The notes under the pieces: generated by a model
What the model was told of the DNA's origin: nothing
Databases searched by the model: none
Seen by the model: only the letters and a program-made list of their open reading frames with translations
Shown: one piece after another, positions 37,586 to 45,764 of the stretch
How the letters are laid out: each line of letters opens with the position of its first letter
How positions within the stretch are numbered: position 1 is the stretch's first letter
Position numbers and translations under genes: made by a program
Origin: Sphingomonas sp.
Lineage (GTDB): Bacteria > Pseudomonadota > Alphaproteobacteria > Sphingomonadales > Sphingomonadaceae
DNA length: 64,000 bases
Assembly (NCBI RefSeq): GCF_019635515.1
Contig: NZ_JAHBZI010000002.1
Location: forward strand, 1,003,001 to 1,067,000
Direction: 5' to 3'

Positions 37586-38962
37586 ATGGCGATGCGATTC
37601 ATAGCGTCGGCCGCGGCGGCAATGCTATTGCTCGGCGCGCCGGTGGCACAGGCGCAGCTTGCGATCGGGCATGATATTCAATTGTTGCTCGACGATCATG
37701 TCATCGCAAGCCGCACCGGCCTTTCGAAAGTGCAGGAGCGTCCCGGCACCGGCCAGATCGTGCTGCGCGCCGATGCGCCGTGGGAACAGCGCGTCTTCTA
37801 TCCGACGGTGATGCGGCTACCGAACGGCGTGTTCCGGATGTATTACAATGCCGGGCTGATCAGCGATCCGACCTTCAACATAATTTCCATGGCCGAGAGC
37901 CGCGACGGCGTGCATTTCCGCAGGACGCCAGCGGACAACATCGTCTTCCGCGACGCGCATGGCCCGAGCTTCGCCTATGATCCTCGCGACGGCGCCGCGC
38001 CGTGGCGGATGGTCTATTTCGGCCCGAACAACGGCATGGGCGCGGCAACCTCTCGCGACGGCACCAACTTTGACCCGGTGGCTTCAAATCCGATCCTGAT
38101 CAACAAGGCCGACACCCAGCAAAGTGTCGTCTGGGATCCGGCGGTCCGCAAATGGGTGATGTTCACCCGCTATTGGGAAAAGCCGGCGGATGGCCGTGCT
38201 GCCTGGCCGTGGTTCAAGAACGAGATCCGCTCGGTGGCGCGCAGCGAAAGCAGCGATTTCATCCATTGGTCGCCGCTCGAAGTCGTGATCCGGCGCGGCC
38301 GCGAGGATCCGGCGCTGAGTGACTTTTACGGACTGCAGGTGACGATGCGTCACGGCGTGATGATCGGGCTACTCTGGACTTCGGACTGGGACGATACCAG
38401 CGGGCGGCTGGGGCGGCAGCGTGCCCAACTCGTCGTCTCGCGCGATCACGGCCGCACTTGGAGCCGCGTCGATCCTGAAACCATGTTCTTCGATCTCGGC
38501 GCGCCGGGCAGTTTCGACAGCAAGATCGTCTGGCCGAGCAGCATCGTCACCGCCGGCGACCGCGAACTGATCTATTATCTTGCGGCCAATCGCGATCATG
38601 GCGCCGATCCGATCCCGACCTTCCCGCGCGACAAATACAGCATCGGCGTGCGCACGATCGCGCGCGACCGCTTCGTCGCGCTGGTGGCAGGCGACACCGA
38701 GGGGCGTCTTTCAACCCGGCAGGTTATCGTTCCGTCGATGCCGGAGCTGCGCCTCAACGCGAAGGTGCAACCCGGCGGCTATTTGCGGGTATGGGCGACG
38801 CGCGCCGACGGGCGGGTGCTTGCGCGAGGAGTCGCTCCCGCGGGCGATCGCATCTCCGCTGCGATTGTCTGGCAGCAGGGTTCGCTCCGCAGCCTAACAG
38901 GGCAGCTGGTGACAATCCATTTCGCGTTTCGCAACGCCGCGCTCTACAGTTTCCGCTTGTAG
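37586..38962 (+). CDS. Secreted beta-propeller glycoside hydrolase with an Asp-box motif
   Basis: The product is 458 residues from ATG 37586, chosen for GGGGAG seven bases upstream; earlier ATGs at 37565 and 37571 overlap the kinase stop. The signal peptide ends at LLLGAPVAQAQ. Repeating strands fit a propeller fold: GVFRMYYNAGL, SRDGVHFRR, SRDGTNFDPV and VVWDPAVRKWVMFTRY. VSRDHGRTWSRV matches the Asp-box SxDxGxTW found in sialidases and related hydrolases. The family is not certain (GH32/43/68-like or sialidase-like). It ends the cluster and should act in the periplasm on imported oligosaccharide. Confidence 0.65.
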   Translation: MAMRFIASAAAAMLLLGAPVAQAQLAIGHDIQLLLDDHVIASRTGLSKVQERPGTGQIVLRADAPWEQRVFYPTVMRLPNGVFRMYYNAGLISDPTFNIISMAESRDGVHFRRTPADNIVFRDAHGPSFAYDPRDGAAPWRMVYFGPNNGMGAATSRDGTNFDPVASNPILINKADTQQSVVWDPAVRKWVMFTRYWEKPADGRAAWPWFKNEIRSVARSESSDFIHWSPLEVVIRRGREDPALSDFYGLQVTMRHGVMIGLLWTSDWDDTSGRLGRQRAQLVVSRDHGRTWSRVDPETMFFDLGAPGSFDSKIVWPSSIVTAGDRELIYYLAANRDHGADPIPTFPRDKYSIGVRTIARDRFVALVAGDTEGRLSTRQVIVPSMPELRLNAKVQPGGYLRVWATRADGRVLARGVAPAGDRISAAIVWQQGSLRSLTGQLVTIHFAFRNAALYSFRL

Positions 38963-39308
38963 CTTAGTTTCAGGATCGACGTTTCCGCGGAACCGGAGAG
39001 ATCAGGCTTGGTCCTCACAAGTGCGTGGCATTTTTAGCGCTCTACCAAAGAGCAAAGGCCATGGCAGCTTTCTACCGCCAAAGACCTGATTCCCGACGAT
39101 CGGCTTTCGGCCCTATGCGGACATTGTAAGTGTTAATTTATAGCGTGCGATTGTGATCGGTTAGATAAACGTCGCTTGATTCGGAGGTGGCAGGTTGCGC
39201 CTCAACTCCCGCCGCACTCAACTCGCCAACGTGATCTTAAAAGCCGCCGTACAAAATGGCTTTAAAGGACCGCAGATCTAAAGACCGTGGGAGGCGGTGA
39301 AACAAGCA
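38963..39308. other. Intergenic region with a palindrome and a dispersed repeat copy
   Basis: These 346 bp hold no gene I can support. A perfect TTCCGCGGAA palindrome lies at 38983-38992 just after the hydrolase stop. A copy of the dispersed intergenic motif is at 39174-39205, preceded by a CGGCTTTCGGCC-type inverted stretch near 39100. The centre is AT-rich compared with the flanking genes. Confidence 0.6.
39174..39205 (+). repeat. Dispersed intergenic motif, copy C
   Basis: It reads GCTTG, ATTCGGAGGTGGCAGG, TTGCGCCTCAA, without the CGGTCGTT end. It is independent of the long direct repeats, so the motif is a family of its own. Confidence 0.65.
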
Positions 39309-40430
39309 TTAAGGGCGATCGCTCGCGAGCTCAGCCCCGTGCGCAAGCGCGGCCAGTTTCGCCCAGACGACTTCAGGATCGAGGCCGCCGCTGCCGACAT
39401 GGATGCTAAAGCCGCAATCGACCCCGCCGATGACGCGGTCCGCGCCGACTAGGTCGGCATATCGGATCAGGCGCTGGGCGATCAGCTCGGGATGCTCGAT
39501 ATAGGTCGATTGCGGTTCGATCAGGCCGGGGCAGAGGATCTTGCCCTCGGGCACCCCGACTTCCTCGAACAAAGTGAATTCATGCGCGTGGCGCGGGTTG
39601 GCGGCCTCGAACAGGATCGTCGCCGGTTTGGCGGTCCATACCAGATCGATGATGTCGGCCAGCGGTACGTCGCAGTGGTGCGGGCCGGGATAATTGCCCC
39701 AGCACAGATGCATGCGAAGCCGATCGGCGGGGATATTGGCCAGGGCGTGATTGAGCGCCGCGATATGCATGCCGATCCGCTTGCGGAATTCGGGCAGCTC
39801 GAGATCGGTATATTGGACGTGCCGGCCCATCGCCAGATCGGGGCAATCGACCTGCAGGGTGATCCCGGCGGCGGCGATCGTCTCATATTCGTGGCGCAGC
39901 CCCTCGGCGATCGCGAACAGATAAGCCTCGTGATCGGGATAATAGTCGTTCGGGAAGAACAGCGCGGTGACGCCCGGCGAGGCTGCGCTCATGAAGGTCT
40001 CGCGGCCCTGCGCCTTGGCGACCAGCCGCTCGGCGTCGATCCGCGGCGCGTCCATATCCTTGACCGCGATCGGGCCGTTGCAGGCCAGCGCGCGGCGGCG
40101 GGCGCGGCCGGTGTCGCCGAACACCTTGGCCTTGGTCCCAGGATAATCGTCGAGATCCTGGAATGCGTAGGAAGCGCCTTCGCCGCCGAACCCGGTCAGC
40201 CGGTCCTGGATATAGGTCGCATAGCTCGGCTTCGACATTTCGCCGTCGCCGATGATGTCGATCCCGGCCTCAACCTGACGCGCGACCATCTCGGCCACCG
40301 CCGCGTCGACCGCGCCATCGAGCGCGGCCTCGTCGACCGGCACGCCTTCGCCGCGCGCGAACATCATCTTGGCGAGGGCATCGGGTCGGGGCAGGCTGCC
40401 GGTGTGGGTGGTGCGAAATTTGGTGCCCAT
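39309..40430 (-). CDS. MetE-like (cobalamin-independent methionine synthase family) protein
   Basis: The product is 373 residues with GAGGA upstream. It starts TTHTGSLPRPDALAK, then IIGDGEMSK, and has QVDCPDLAMG, HLCWGNYPGPHH and ECxxxx-like VDCGFSIHVGSG segments. These correspond to the C-terminal zinc domain of MetE (His and Cys ligands). At this length it lacks the N-terminal MetE half. Short stand-alone members include epoxyalkane:coenzyme-M transferase-like and other thiol alkyltransferases, so methionine synthesis is unlikely. It is the last gene of a five-gene minus-strand run with a hydrolase 6 bp upstream. A one-carbon or thiol-adduct step in that pathway is inferred. Confidence 0.8.
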   Translation of the reverse strand: MGTKFRTTHTGSLPRPDALAKMMFARGEGVPVDEAALDGAVDAAVAEMVARQVEAGIDIIGDGEMSKPSYATYIQDRLTGFGGEGASYAFQDLDDYPGTKAKVFGDTGRARRRALACNGPIAVKDMDAPRIDAERLVAKAQGRETFMSAASPGVTALFFPNDYYPDHEAYLFAIAEGLRHEYETIAAAGITLQVDCPDLAMGRHVQYTDLELPEFRKRIGMHIAALNHALANIPADRLRMHLCWGNYPGPHHCDVPLADIIDLVWTAKPATILFEAANPRHAHEFTLFEEVGVPEGKILCPGLIEPQSTYIEHPELIAQRLIRYADLVGADRVIGGVDCGFSIHVGSGGLDPEVVWAKLAALAHGAELASDRP

Positions 40431-40436
40431 AGGTCC

Positions 40437-41276
40437 TCAGTTGATCCTGCTTGCCGGGAGGGCGCGGCCGCATTCCGCAAGGAAGCGGGCTAGCGCCCGA
40501 TTATAAAGCTCCGGCTGGTCGAGATTGGCGAGATGGCCGGCGCCCGCAATATCGATCCGCTCGGCGCCGAGCGCGCGGGCGATCACACCGGCCACACGGT
40601 GGCGCCAGGCGGGCTCCTTCGCGCCGGTCAGAACCAGCGTCGGCGTGACGATGCGGGCAAGGTCGCCCTCACCGAATTCGAACGGATGCGCCGGGGCGGC
40701 GAGATCGCGCGCGGCATATTCGGCGACGATATGATCGACGATGGCATTGGCGGGCAGGCCATCGACCTGCATCAGGGGATGGTGGCGCCACAGATAGCGC
40801 AGGGTCGGCAGCTCGCCGGCCACCGCCAGCACCGCCATCTGGTTGATCGGCAGATCGCCATCGCCGCCGGGCACGCCCGACAGCGGCGCGCCCTGGACGA
40901 TCAGTGCCGAGAGCCGCTCGGGATGCTCGGCGGCAAAGGCGAGCGCGATCCGCGCGCCCTGTGACATGCCGGCCAGCGCGAAGCGATCGAGCCCGAGCGT
41001 ATCGGCGATCGCCAGCAGATCGGCGCTTTCCTCGGTAAGATCAGGCGGTGCGCTAGATTGGCCGAAGCCACGCCGGTCGATGGCGATGACGCGGTACTGC
41101 GCGGCCAGATCATGAACCTGTGGCAGCCACATTCGGCGATCGAGCGTCCAGCCATGGAGTAGCAGCAGCGGCGGCCCCGATCCGAGCGTCTCGACCCGGA
41201 TCGCGCCGCCGCGCACGGCGATATCGGTGGCGGTGCCGCCCAGCCGGGGTTCGCTCAGCATCCTCCCGGCCAGCAC
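40437..41276 (-). CDS. Alpha/beta hydrolase
   Basis: The product is 279 residues from ATG 41276; ATG 41261 (MLSEPRLGG) is also possible. The oxyanion motif is LLLLHGWTLDRRMW, the nucleophile elbow is AGMSQGARIA (Ser near residue 106), and an ITPTLVLTGAKEP strand leads to a late GAGHLANLDQP His. All three catalytic-triad positions are therefore present. Such enzymes hydrolyse esters, lactones or C-C bonds of ring-cleavage products. It starts 5 bp after the VOC gene and is 6 bp before the MetE-like gene, so it belongs to the same transcript. Confidence 0.85.
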   Translation of the reverse strand: MLAGRMLSEPRLGGTATDIAVRGGAIRVETLGSGPPLLLLHGWTLDRRMWLPQVHDLAAQYRVIAIDRRGFGQSSAPPDLTEESADLLAIADTLGLDRFALAGMSQGARIALAFAAEHPERLSALIVQGAPLSGVPGGDGDLPINQMAVLAVAGELPTLRYLWRHHPLMQVDGLPANAIVDHIVAEYAARDLAAPAHPFEFGEGDLARIVTPTLVLTGAKEPAWRHRVAGVIARALGAERIDIAGAGHLANLDQPELYNRALARFLAECGRALPASRIN

Positions 41277-41281
41277 TGGGT

Positions 41282-41827
41282 TCAGGCGGCTTCGTCGTGA
41301 CGGAAATTATTGTTGGGCGTGTGATCGCCGGCCAGCCAGCGCTTGAGCTCGGCATGGGCCTTGGCGCGATTCTCGGCGTCCTGCTCGAGCGCCGAAGGCG
41401 CGTCACAGGTGAATTCGAGGATCATGCCGTTGGGATCGTTGACATAGACCGAGCGGCAATAGCCATGTTCGAGGATATAGGTCTGTGGTGCCTCGAAGCC
41501 GGCCTTTTCGATGCGCGCTTCCAGCTCGGCCTGGGTCTTTTTGTCGACGTGCAGGGCGATATGATGGAAGGGCGAGGCCGGCATTTCCGGGCCGAACTCG
41601 GCCTGATCGGCGGGATCGGCGAACTGGAAGAAGGCCAGCGCGCTGCCATCGGCGAGGCCGAAGAAGCAATGCGCATAGGTGCGTTCCTTGCCGAACAACA
41701 TATCGCGCTCGCACCAGGTGGCGAGCAGCGGGAGGCCGATCACGTCCTCGTAGAATGCGCGCGTCTCTTCGAGATTCTTGGTGACATAGGCGGTGTGGTG
41801 CAGTCGCCCCGGCAGTCGTGCAGTCAT
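41282..41827 (-). CDS. VOC-family metalloenzyme (glyoxalase/extradiol dioxygenase-like)
   Basis: The product is 181 residues from ATG 41827, chosen for GAGGAG eight bases upstream; the frame is open five codons earlier. The paired beta-alpha-beta-beta-beta fold shows LHHTAYVTKNLEETRAFY, then FHHIALHV and MILEF. These supply candidate metal ligands His, His and Glu. It is compact, one fold unit, unlike two-domain catechol dioxygenases. It may be a dioxygenase, isomerase or lyase. It is followed immediately by the hydrolase, a pair typical of catabolic operons. Confidence 0.82.
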   Translation of the reverse strand: MTARLPGRLHHTAYVTKNLEETRAFYEDVIGLPLLATWCERDMLFGKERTYAHCFFGLADGSALAFFQFADPADQAEFGPEMPASPFHHIALHVDKKTQAELEARIEKAGFEAPQTYILEHGYCRSVYVNDPNGMILEFTCDAPSALEQDAENRAKAHAELKRWLAGDHTPNNNFRHDEAA

Positions 41828-41927
41828 CGATCCACTCCTCAATCGTCTCTTTGCGCATGCGCCGCGAAGCGCAGACCCTAGTCTCGCCGTGCCAAGCGTC
41901 TTTGCTCAGCGTGCCAATTTGACTTCG

Positions 41928-42734
41928 TCACCCGTGCCGTAGCGAATGGGCCAGCACCGGCCAGCGCCGCAGCGCCGCTTCGATCGCGCCAGCAGCCTGG
42001 CGGAGCAGCGGCAGGCGGGTGCGGATCAGTTCGACCTGCGAAATGCGGGTGGTCGAGGTCGAGCAATTGATCGCGGCGACGACGACGCGGTCCATGTCGA
42101 ATACCGGCACCGCCACCGAGACGATGCCGTAATCGAGCTCGTCGAGCGCCGAATCATAACCTTGCTTGCGGATCGCCGCGAAGCGCGCATCGAGCGCGGC
42201 GGGATCGGTGACGGTGTTCTCGGTGCGCCGCTCGAACGGGGCGCGGGCGAGGAAGGTGGCGATCGTTTCCGCCGGTTCGAACGCCATCAGCACCTTGCCG
42301 AGCGAGGTGGCGTGAAGCGGGAAGCGGGTGCCGACATTGGCGCCGAGGCGAACCTGGCGGCTGGTCGAGACATGGGCGACATAGAGGATATGATCGTCGG
42401 AGCGGACCGCGAGCGAAGCGGAATCGCCGGTTTCGTCGCGCAGCGCCTGGAGATGGGGCAGGGCGACCTGCTCGATGTTCATCGACGACAGATAGGCCGA
42501 TCCGAATACCAGCACCTCGGGGCGGAGCAGGAAGCGGCGGCCATGCTGGGCGATATAGCCGAGCTGGACCAGCGTGTTGAGGCAGCGTCGGGCGACGGCG
42601 GGGTTGAGTCCGGTGCGCACCGCGACTTCGCTCAGTGCCATTTCGGGATGGGCCTGGTCGAACGCGCGCAGCACGGAGAGGCCGCGCTCGAGCGTCGATA
42701 GATATTCAGGGTCCTTGCTCTCGCGCTCCACCAT
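41928..42734 (-). CDS. IclR family transcriptional regulator
   Basis: The product is 268 residues from ATG 42734; a start 14 codons earlier is possible. The N-terminal winged helix has YLSTLERGLSVLRAFD and NPAVARRCLNTLVQLGYI. The C-terminal effector domain has the family pattern HATSLGKVLMAF, then YDSALDELDYGIVSVAVPVFD and VVAAINCS. IclR proteins in this setting control aromatic or acid catabolism genes. It lies inside the minus-strand run it may control, 44 bp after the CoA transferase. The palindrome at 44002-44016 is a candidate operator. Confidence 0.92.
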   Translation of the reverse strand: MVERESKDPEYLSTLERGLSVLRAFDQAHPEMALSEVAVRTGLNPAVARRCLNTLVQLGYIAQHGRRFLLRPEVLVFGSAYLSSMNIEQVALPHLQALRDETGDSASLAVRSDDHILYVAHVSTSRQVRLGANVGTRFPLHATSLGKVLMAFEPAETIATFLARAPFERRTENTVTDPAALDARFAAIRKQGYDSALDELDYGIVSVAVPVFDMDRVVVAAINCSTSTTRISQVELIRTRLPLLRQAAGAIEAALRRWPVLAHSLRHG

Positions 42735-42778
42735 CCCGGTGGGGCTATCGATCAGCAAGGCCGCGTGCAACTGCACCC

Positions 42779-43924
42779 TTATTCGGTCGCGTCGAGCACG
42801 GCGTCGCGGCCCAGTATCTCGCGGTTATGCTGGCCGATCACCGGCGGCGCGATAACGGCGCTGTCGCGAACGCCATCGAAGCTTAGCGGCGAGCGAATGG
42901 TGCGGAAGCGGCCATGTGGTCCCTCCGCCTCGACCAGGAGCCCGAGATGCCGGGCCTGATCGCTGTCGAGCACTTCCTGCGACGACAGGACAGGCGAATT
43001 GGGCACTTCGAGCGCGGTGAGCTGCTCGGCCCAGGCTTGGCGCGGGCGGGTGGCGAAGATCGGAGCGAGGGTGGCGACGACCGTATCGTAATTGGCGATG
43101 CGCGCTTCGCGGGTGGCGAATTCAGGGCGCGCAAGCATGTCAGGCAGGCCGACCGCGGTGGCGAGATTCTCCCAGAATTTAGCCGGCGACGACATGTGCA
43201 GCGCGATCCAGCCGCCATCGCTGCAGGCGAAGACATAGGATTGCGAGACGTGCGGGCGGCTGAACGGTCCCATCACCTGATCGGCGGAGAGGAGATGAGT
43301 GAAATCGTCGAGATTGAAGTGCGCCATCGATTCGAGCATCGAGGTTTCGACCAGCCGGCCCTGGCCGGTGCGCTCGCGCTCGTACAAGGCGCCGAGCACG
43401 CCATAGGCGGCGTAGAAGCCGGTCATGGCATCGGCGATCGCCGGGCCGACGACGCGAGGATGCTTCGGGTTGACCAGCAGGCGCAGGAAGCCGCTGGCGG
43501 CCTGAGCGACGGTATCGAAGGCCGGTCGGTTGCGCGCCGGGCCGCTGGCGCCGAAGCCGGAGATCGACGCATAGATCAACCGCGGATTGATCGCTCGCAG
43601 CCGCGCCGCATCGACACCGAGGCGCTCGGCGGCGCCGGGACGGAAATTCTGGATGAAGACGTCCGCCTCGGCGACCAGCGCGTCGAGCGCGGCGAGATCC
43701 TCGGGCTGCTTGGTGTTGAGCGTGATCGAGCGCTTGTTGCGATTATAGGTCTGGAAATGCGGGCTGTAGAAGCCGCCCTTGAAGGCACGGAATGGGTCGC
43801 CGGTGCCGGGCTGCTCGATCTTGATGACGTCGGCGCCGAGATCGGCAAGCAGCATGCCTGCTGCGGGACCGGTGATGAAGGTGCCCATTTCGAGCACGGT
43901 CACGCCTTTGAGCGGTTGCGGCAT
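42779..43924 (-). CDS. CaiB/BaiF-family (class III) CoA transferase
   Basis: The product is 381 residues from ATG 43924 with AGGGGACAGG upstream. The N-terminus is diagnostic: VTVLEMGTFITGPAAGMLLA, then LGADVIKIEQPGTGDPFR. The NRNKRSITLN segment and the catalytic Asp region (GFYAAYGVLGALYERERTG) follow. These enzymes move CoA between carboxylic acids. First gene of a five-gene run and divergent from a citryl-CoA-lyase-like gene, it may activate a tricarboxylic or hydroxy-acid substrate to a CoA ester that the lyase then cleaves. The family is certain; the substrate is inferred. Confidence 0.92.
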   Translation of the reverse strand: MPQPLKGVTVLEMGTFITGPAAGMLLADLGADVIKIEQPGTGDPFRAFKGGFYSPHFQTYNRNKRSITLNTKQPEDLAALDALVAEADVFIQNFRPGAAERLGVDAARLRAINPRLIYASISGFGASGPARNRPAFDTVAQAASGFLRLLVNPKHPRVVGPAIADAMTGFYAAYGVLGALYERERTGQGRLVETSMLESMAHFNLDDFTHLLSADQVMGPFSRPHVSQSYVFACSDGGWIALHMSSPAKFWENLATAVGLPDMLARPEFATREARIANYDTVVATLAPIFATRPRQAWAEQLTALEVPNSPVLSSQEVLDSDQARHLGLLVEAEGPHGRFRTIRSPLSFDGVRDSAVIAPPVIGQHNREILGRDAVLDATE

Positions 43925-44001
43925 CCTGTCCCCCTGTGGCGCATCGCAGCCGACGCGCATGTGTTGACAGATCGATAGTTTCTTCGCATATCGAATTCAA
44001 C

Positions 44002-44016
44002 TTCGAATTTCGAAGA
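44002..44016. promoter_or_regulatory. Perfect palindrome between divergent units (candidate IclR operator)
   Basis: CTTCGAA-T-TTCGAAG is a perfect 7-1-7 palindrome of 15 bp, the size usual for IclR operators. It lies 19 bp before the TTG of the citryl-CoA-lyase-like gene and 78 bp before the CoA transferase start. It is well placed to control both. No other palindrome of this quality is seen in the gap. Confidence 0.55.
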
Positions 44017-44035
44017 TTTCTCGGGGAGGTGGTTT

Positions 44036-44821
44036 TTGAGGATTGGCAAGCAGGATGCGCCTTTCACGGCCGTCTCCACCTCGGATGCCACCAGCATCAC
44101 CGTGCGCGGCCGAGACCTCGTCAGCGATCTGATCGGCGGCATCGATTTCACCAGCTATTTCTGGCTGCTCGTCACCGGAGTCGCGCCCAATGCCGCGCAG
44201 AAGCGGATCGCCGACGCGGTATTGGTGGCGATCGCCGAACATGGCTTGGTGCCGAGCGTCGTCGCGGCGCGGATGACCTATGCTGCCGCACCCGAGGCGT
44301 TTCAGGGTGCGGTCGCCGCGGGGCTGCTCGGCTGCGGATCGGTCGTGCTCGGCAGCGCCGAGGTGTGCGGTCGCTTCCTCGCGGCGTGCATCGCCGATAG
44401 TGACGGTGCGCCTGCCGAAGCGGCGCTGCGCGGCGTGCGCGCGCTGCGGGCCGAGAAGAAGGCGATCCCGGGCATGGGCCATCCGCAGCATAGCGACGGC
44501 GATCCGCGCGCCAACCGCCTGCTGGCGCTGGCGGCGGAAGCGGGCGTCTCGGGCAAGCATGTCGAAATGCTGCTGGCGGTGCGCGACGCGCTGCCCGAAG
44601 CGATCGGACGGCCGCTGCCGATCAACGTCAATGGCGCGATTCCGGCGGTGATGCTCGATGCCGGCTTCCCGCTGGCGGCGCTGAAGGGTGTGCCGTTGCT
44701 GGCGCGGACCGCGGCGCTGATCGGCCATTTGCAGGAGGAATCGGAGCGGCCGATCGGCTTCATCCTCTCGGGCGCGGCAGCCAAGGCAATTGAATATGAC
44801 GGCGCGCCAGCTAACGCTTGA
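44036..44821 (+). CDS. Citryl-CoA lyase / citrate-synthase-family protein
   Basis: The product is 261 residues from a TTG with GGGGAGG upstream. It is the small, C-terminal-type form of the citrate synthase family: TVRGRDLVSDLIGGIDFTSY, then IPGMGHPQHSDGDPRANRL (active-site His region) and INVNGAIPAVMLDAGFP. Such short members act as citryl-CoA lyases that split a citryl-CoA-like ester to acetyl-CoA and an oxo-acid. It faces a CaiB-type CoA transferase across a palindrome, which fits a transferase-lyase pair. Its end overlaps the purU start by 26 bp. Confidence 0.85.
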   Translation: MRIGKQDAPFTAVSTSDATSITVRGRDLVSDLIGGIDFTSYFWLLVTGVAPNAAQKRIADAVLVAIAEHGLVPSVVAARMTYAAAPEAFQGAVAAGLLGCGSVVLGSAEVCGRFLAACIADSDGAPAEAALRGVRALRAEKKAIPGMGHPQHSDGDPRANRLLALAAEAGVSGKHVEMLLAVRDALPEAIGRPLPINVNGAIPAVMLDAGFPLAALKGVPLLARTAALIGHLQEESERPIGFILSGAAAKAIEYDGAPANA

Positions 44822-45707
44822 TCGCGCCGCGATCGGCGCGGCCACGCCCGATGTGCCGCATTGGGTGCTGACCCTGCAGTGCCGCGATCAGGTCGGCATC
44901 GTCGCCGCGATCACCCGCGTCATCGCCCGAATCGACGGCTTCATCCTCGACAGCCAGCAATATGCCGATCTCGACAGCGGTCAGTTCTTCATGCGGCTGG
45001 TGTTCGCGCCGGCTGGGCTGCGCTTCCCTGATGCCGACGATCTCCATTTCACCATCGAGCGGGCCGCCGAGCTGTTCGCGATGCGCTGGCAGCTGAGCCG
45101 CAGCGATGCCCGCCCGCGGGTGCTGATCGCGGTGTCGAACGCTTCGCATTGCCTCAACGATCTGTTGCACCGGGCACGGGCAGGGCATCTGCCAATCGAA
45201 GTCGCCGGCGTGGTTTCGAACCATGCGAAGCTCGCCGAGATCGCCGACTGGTATCAGGTGCCGTACCACCATCTTCCGGTCGAGGAGAGCAATCGCGACG
45301 CCCAGGAAGCGGCGCTACTGGCGCTGTTCGAAGATAGCCGCGCCGATCTGCTGGTACTCGCCCGCTATATGCAGATATTGTCGCCGCACCTCGCCGAAGC
45401 GCTGGCCGGGCGCTGCATTAATATCCATCACAGCTTCCTGCCCGGCTTCAAGGGCCAGCGACCCTATCACGCGGCGCACGCTCGCGGAGTCAAGCTGATC
45501 GGCGCCACTGCCCATTTCGTGACTCGCGACCTCGATGAGGGGCCGATCATCGAGCAGGCGGTCGAACGTGTCGATCATCGCGCCACGCCCGGCGATCTGG
45601 TGCGGATCGGCCGCGATATCGAAGCACAGGTGCTGGCCCGAGCGCTCGGCTGGGTCGCCGAACAGCGGGTATTCCTGAATGGTTTGAGGACCATCGTGTT
45701 TCGATAG
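44796..45707 (+). CDS. purU: Formyltetrahydrofolate deformylase
   Basis: The product is 303 residues from ATG 44796, slightly longer than the usual 280. An N-terminal ACT domain (WVLTLQCRDQVGIVAAITRV) is followed by the formyltransferase fold: VLIAVSNASHCLNDLLHR, then VVSNHAKLAEIADWYQVPYHH, then INIHHSFLPGFKGQRPYHAA (catalytic His and Asn region) and the Asp in FVTRDLDEGPIIEQ. It releases formate from 10-formyl-THF. Overlap with the lyase gene suggests it serves this catabolic operon rather than purine synthesis. Formyl-THF disposal would fit a pathway that releases one-carbon units. Confidence 0.93.
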   Translation: MTARQLTLDRAAIGAATPDVPHWVLTLQCRDQVGIVAAITRVIARIDGFILDSQQYADLDSGQFFMRLVFAPAGLRFPDADDLHFTIERAAELFAMRWQLSRSDARPRVLIAVSNASHCLNDLLHRARAGHLPIEVAGVVSNHAKLAEIADWYQVPYHHLPVEESNRDAQEAALLALFEDSRADLLVLARYMQILSPHLAEALAGRCINIHHSFLPGFKGQRPYHAAHARGVKLIGATAHFVTRDLDEGPIIEQAVERVDHRATPGDLVRIGRDIEAQVLARALGWVAEQRVFLNGLRTIVFR

Positions 45708-45764
45708 AGAATACGATCAAAACGGACGCACAGGGGAAACCGGGGCGCAGGGAGAGGGCAAGAA

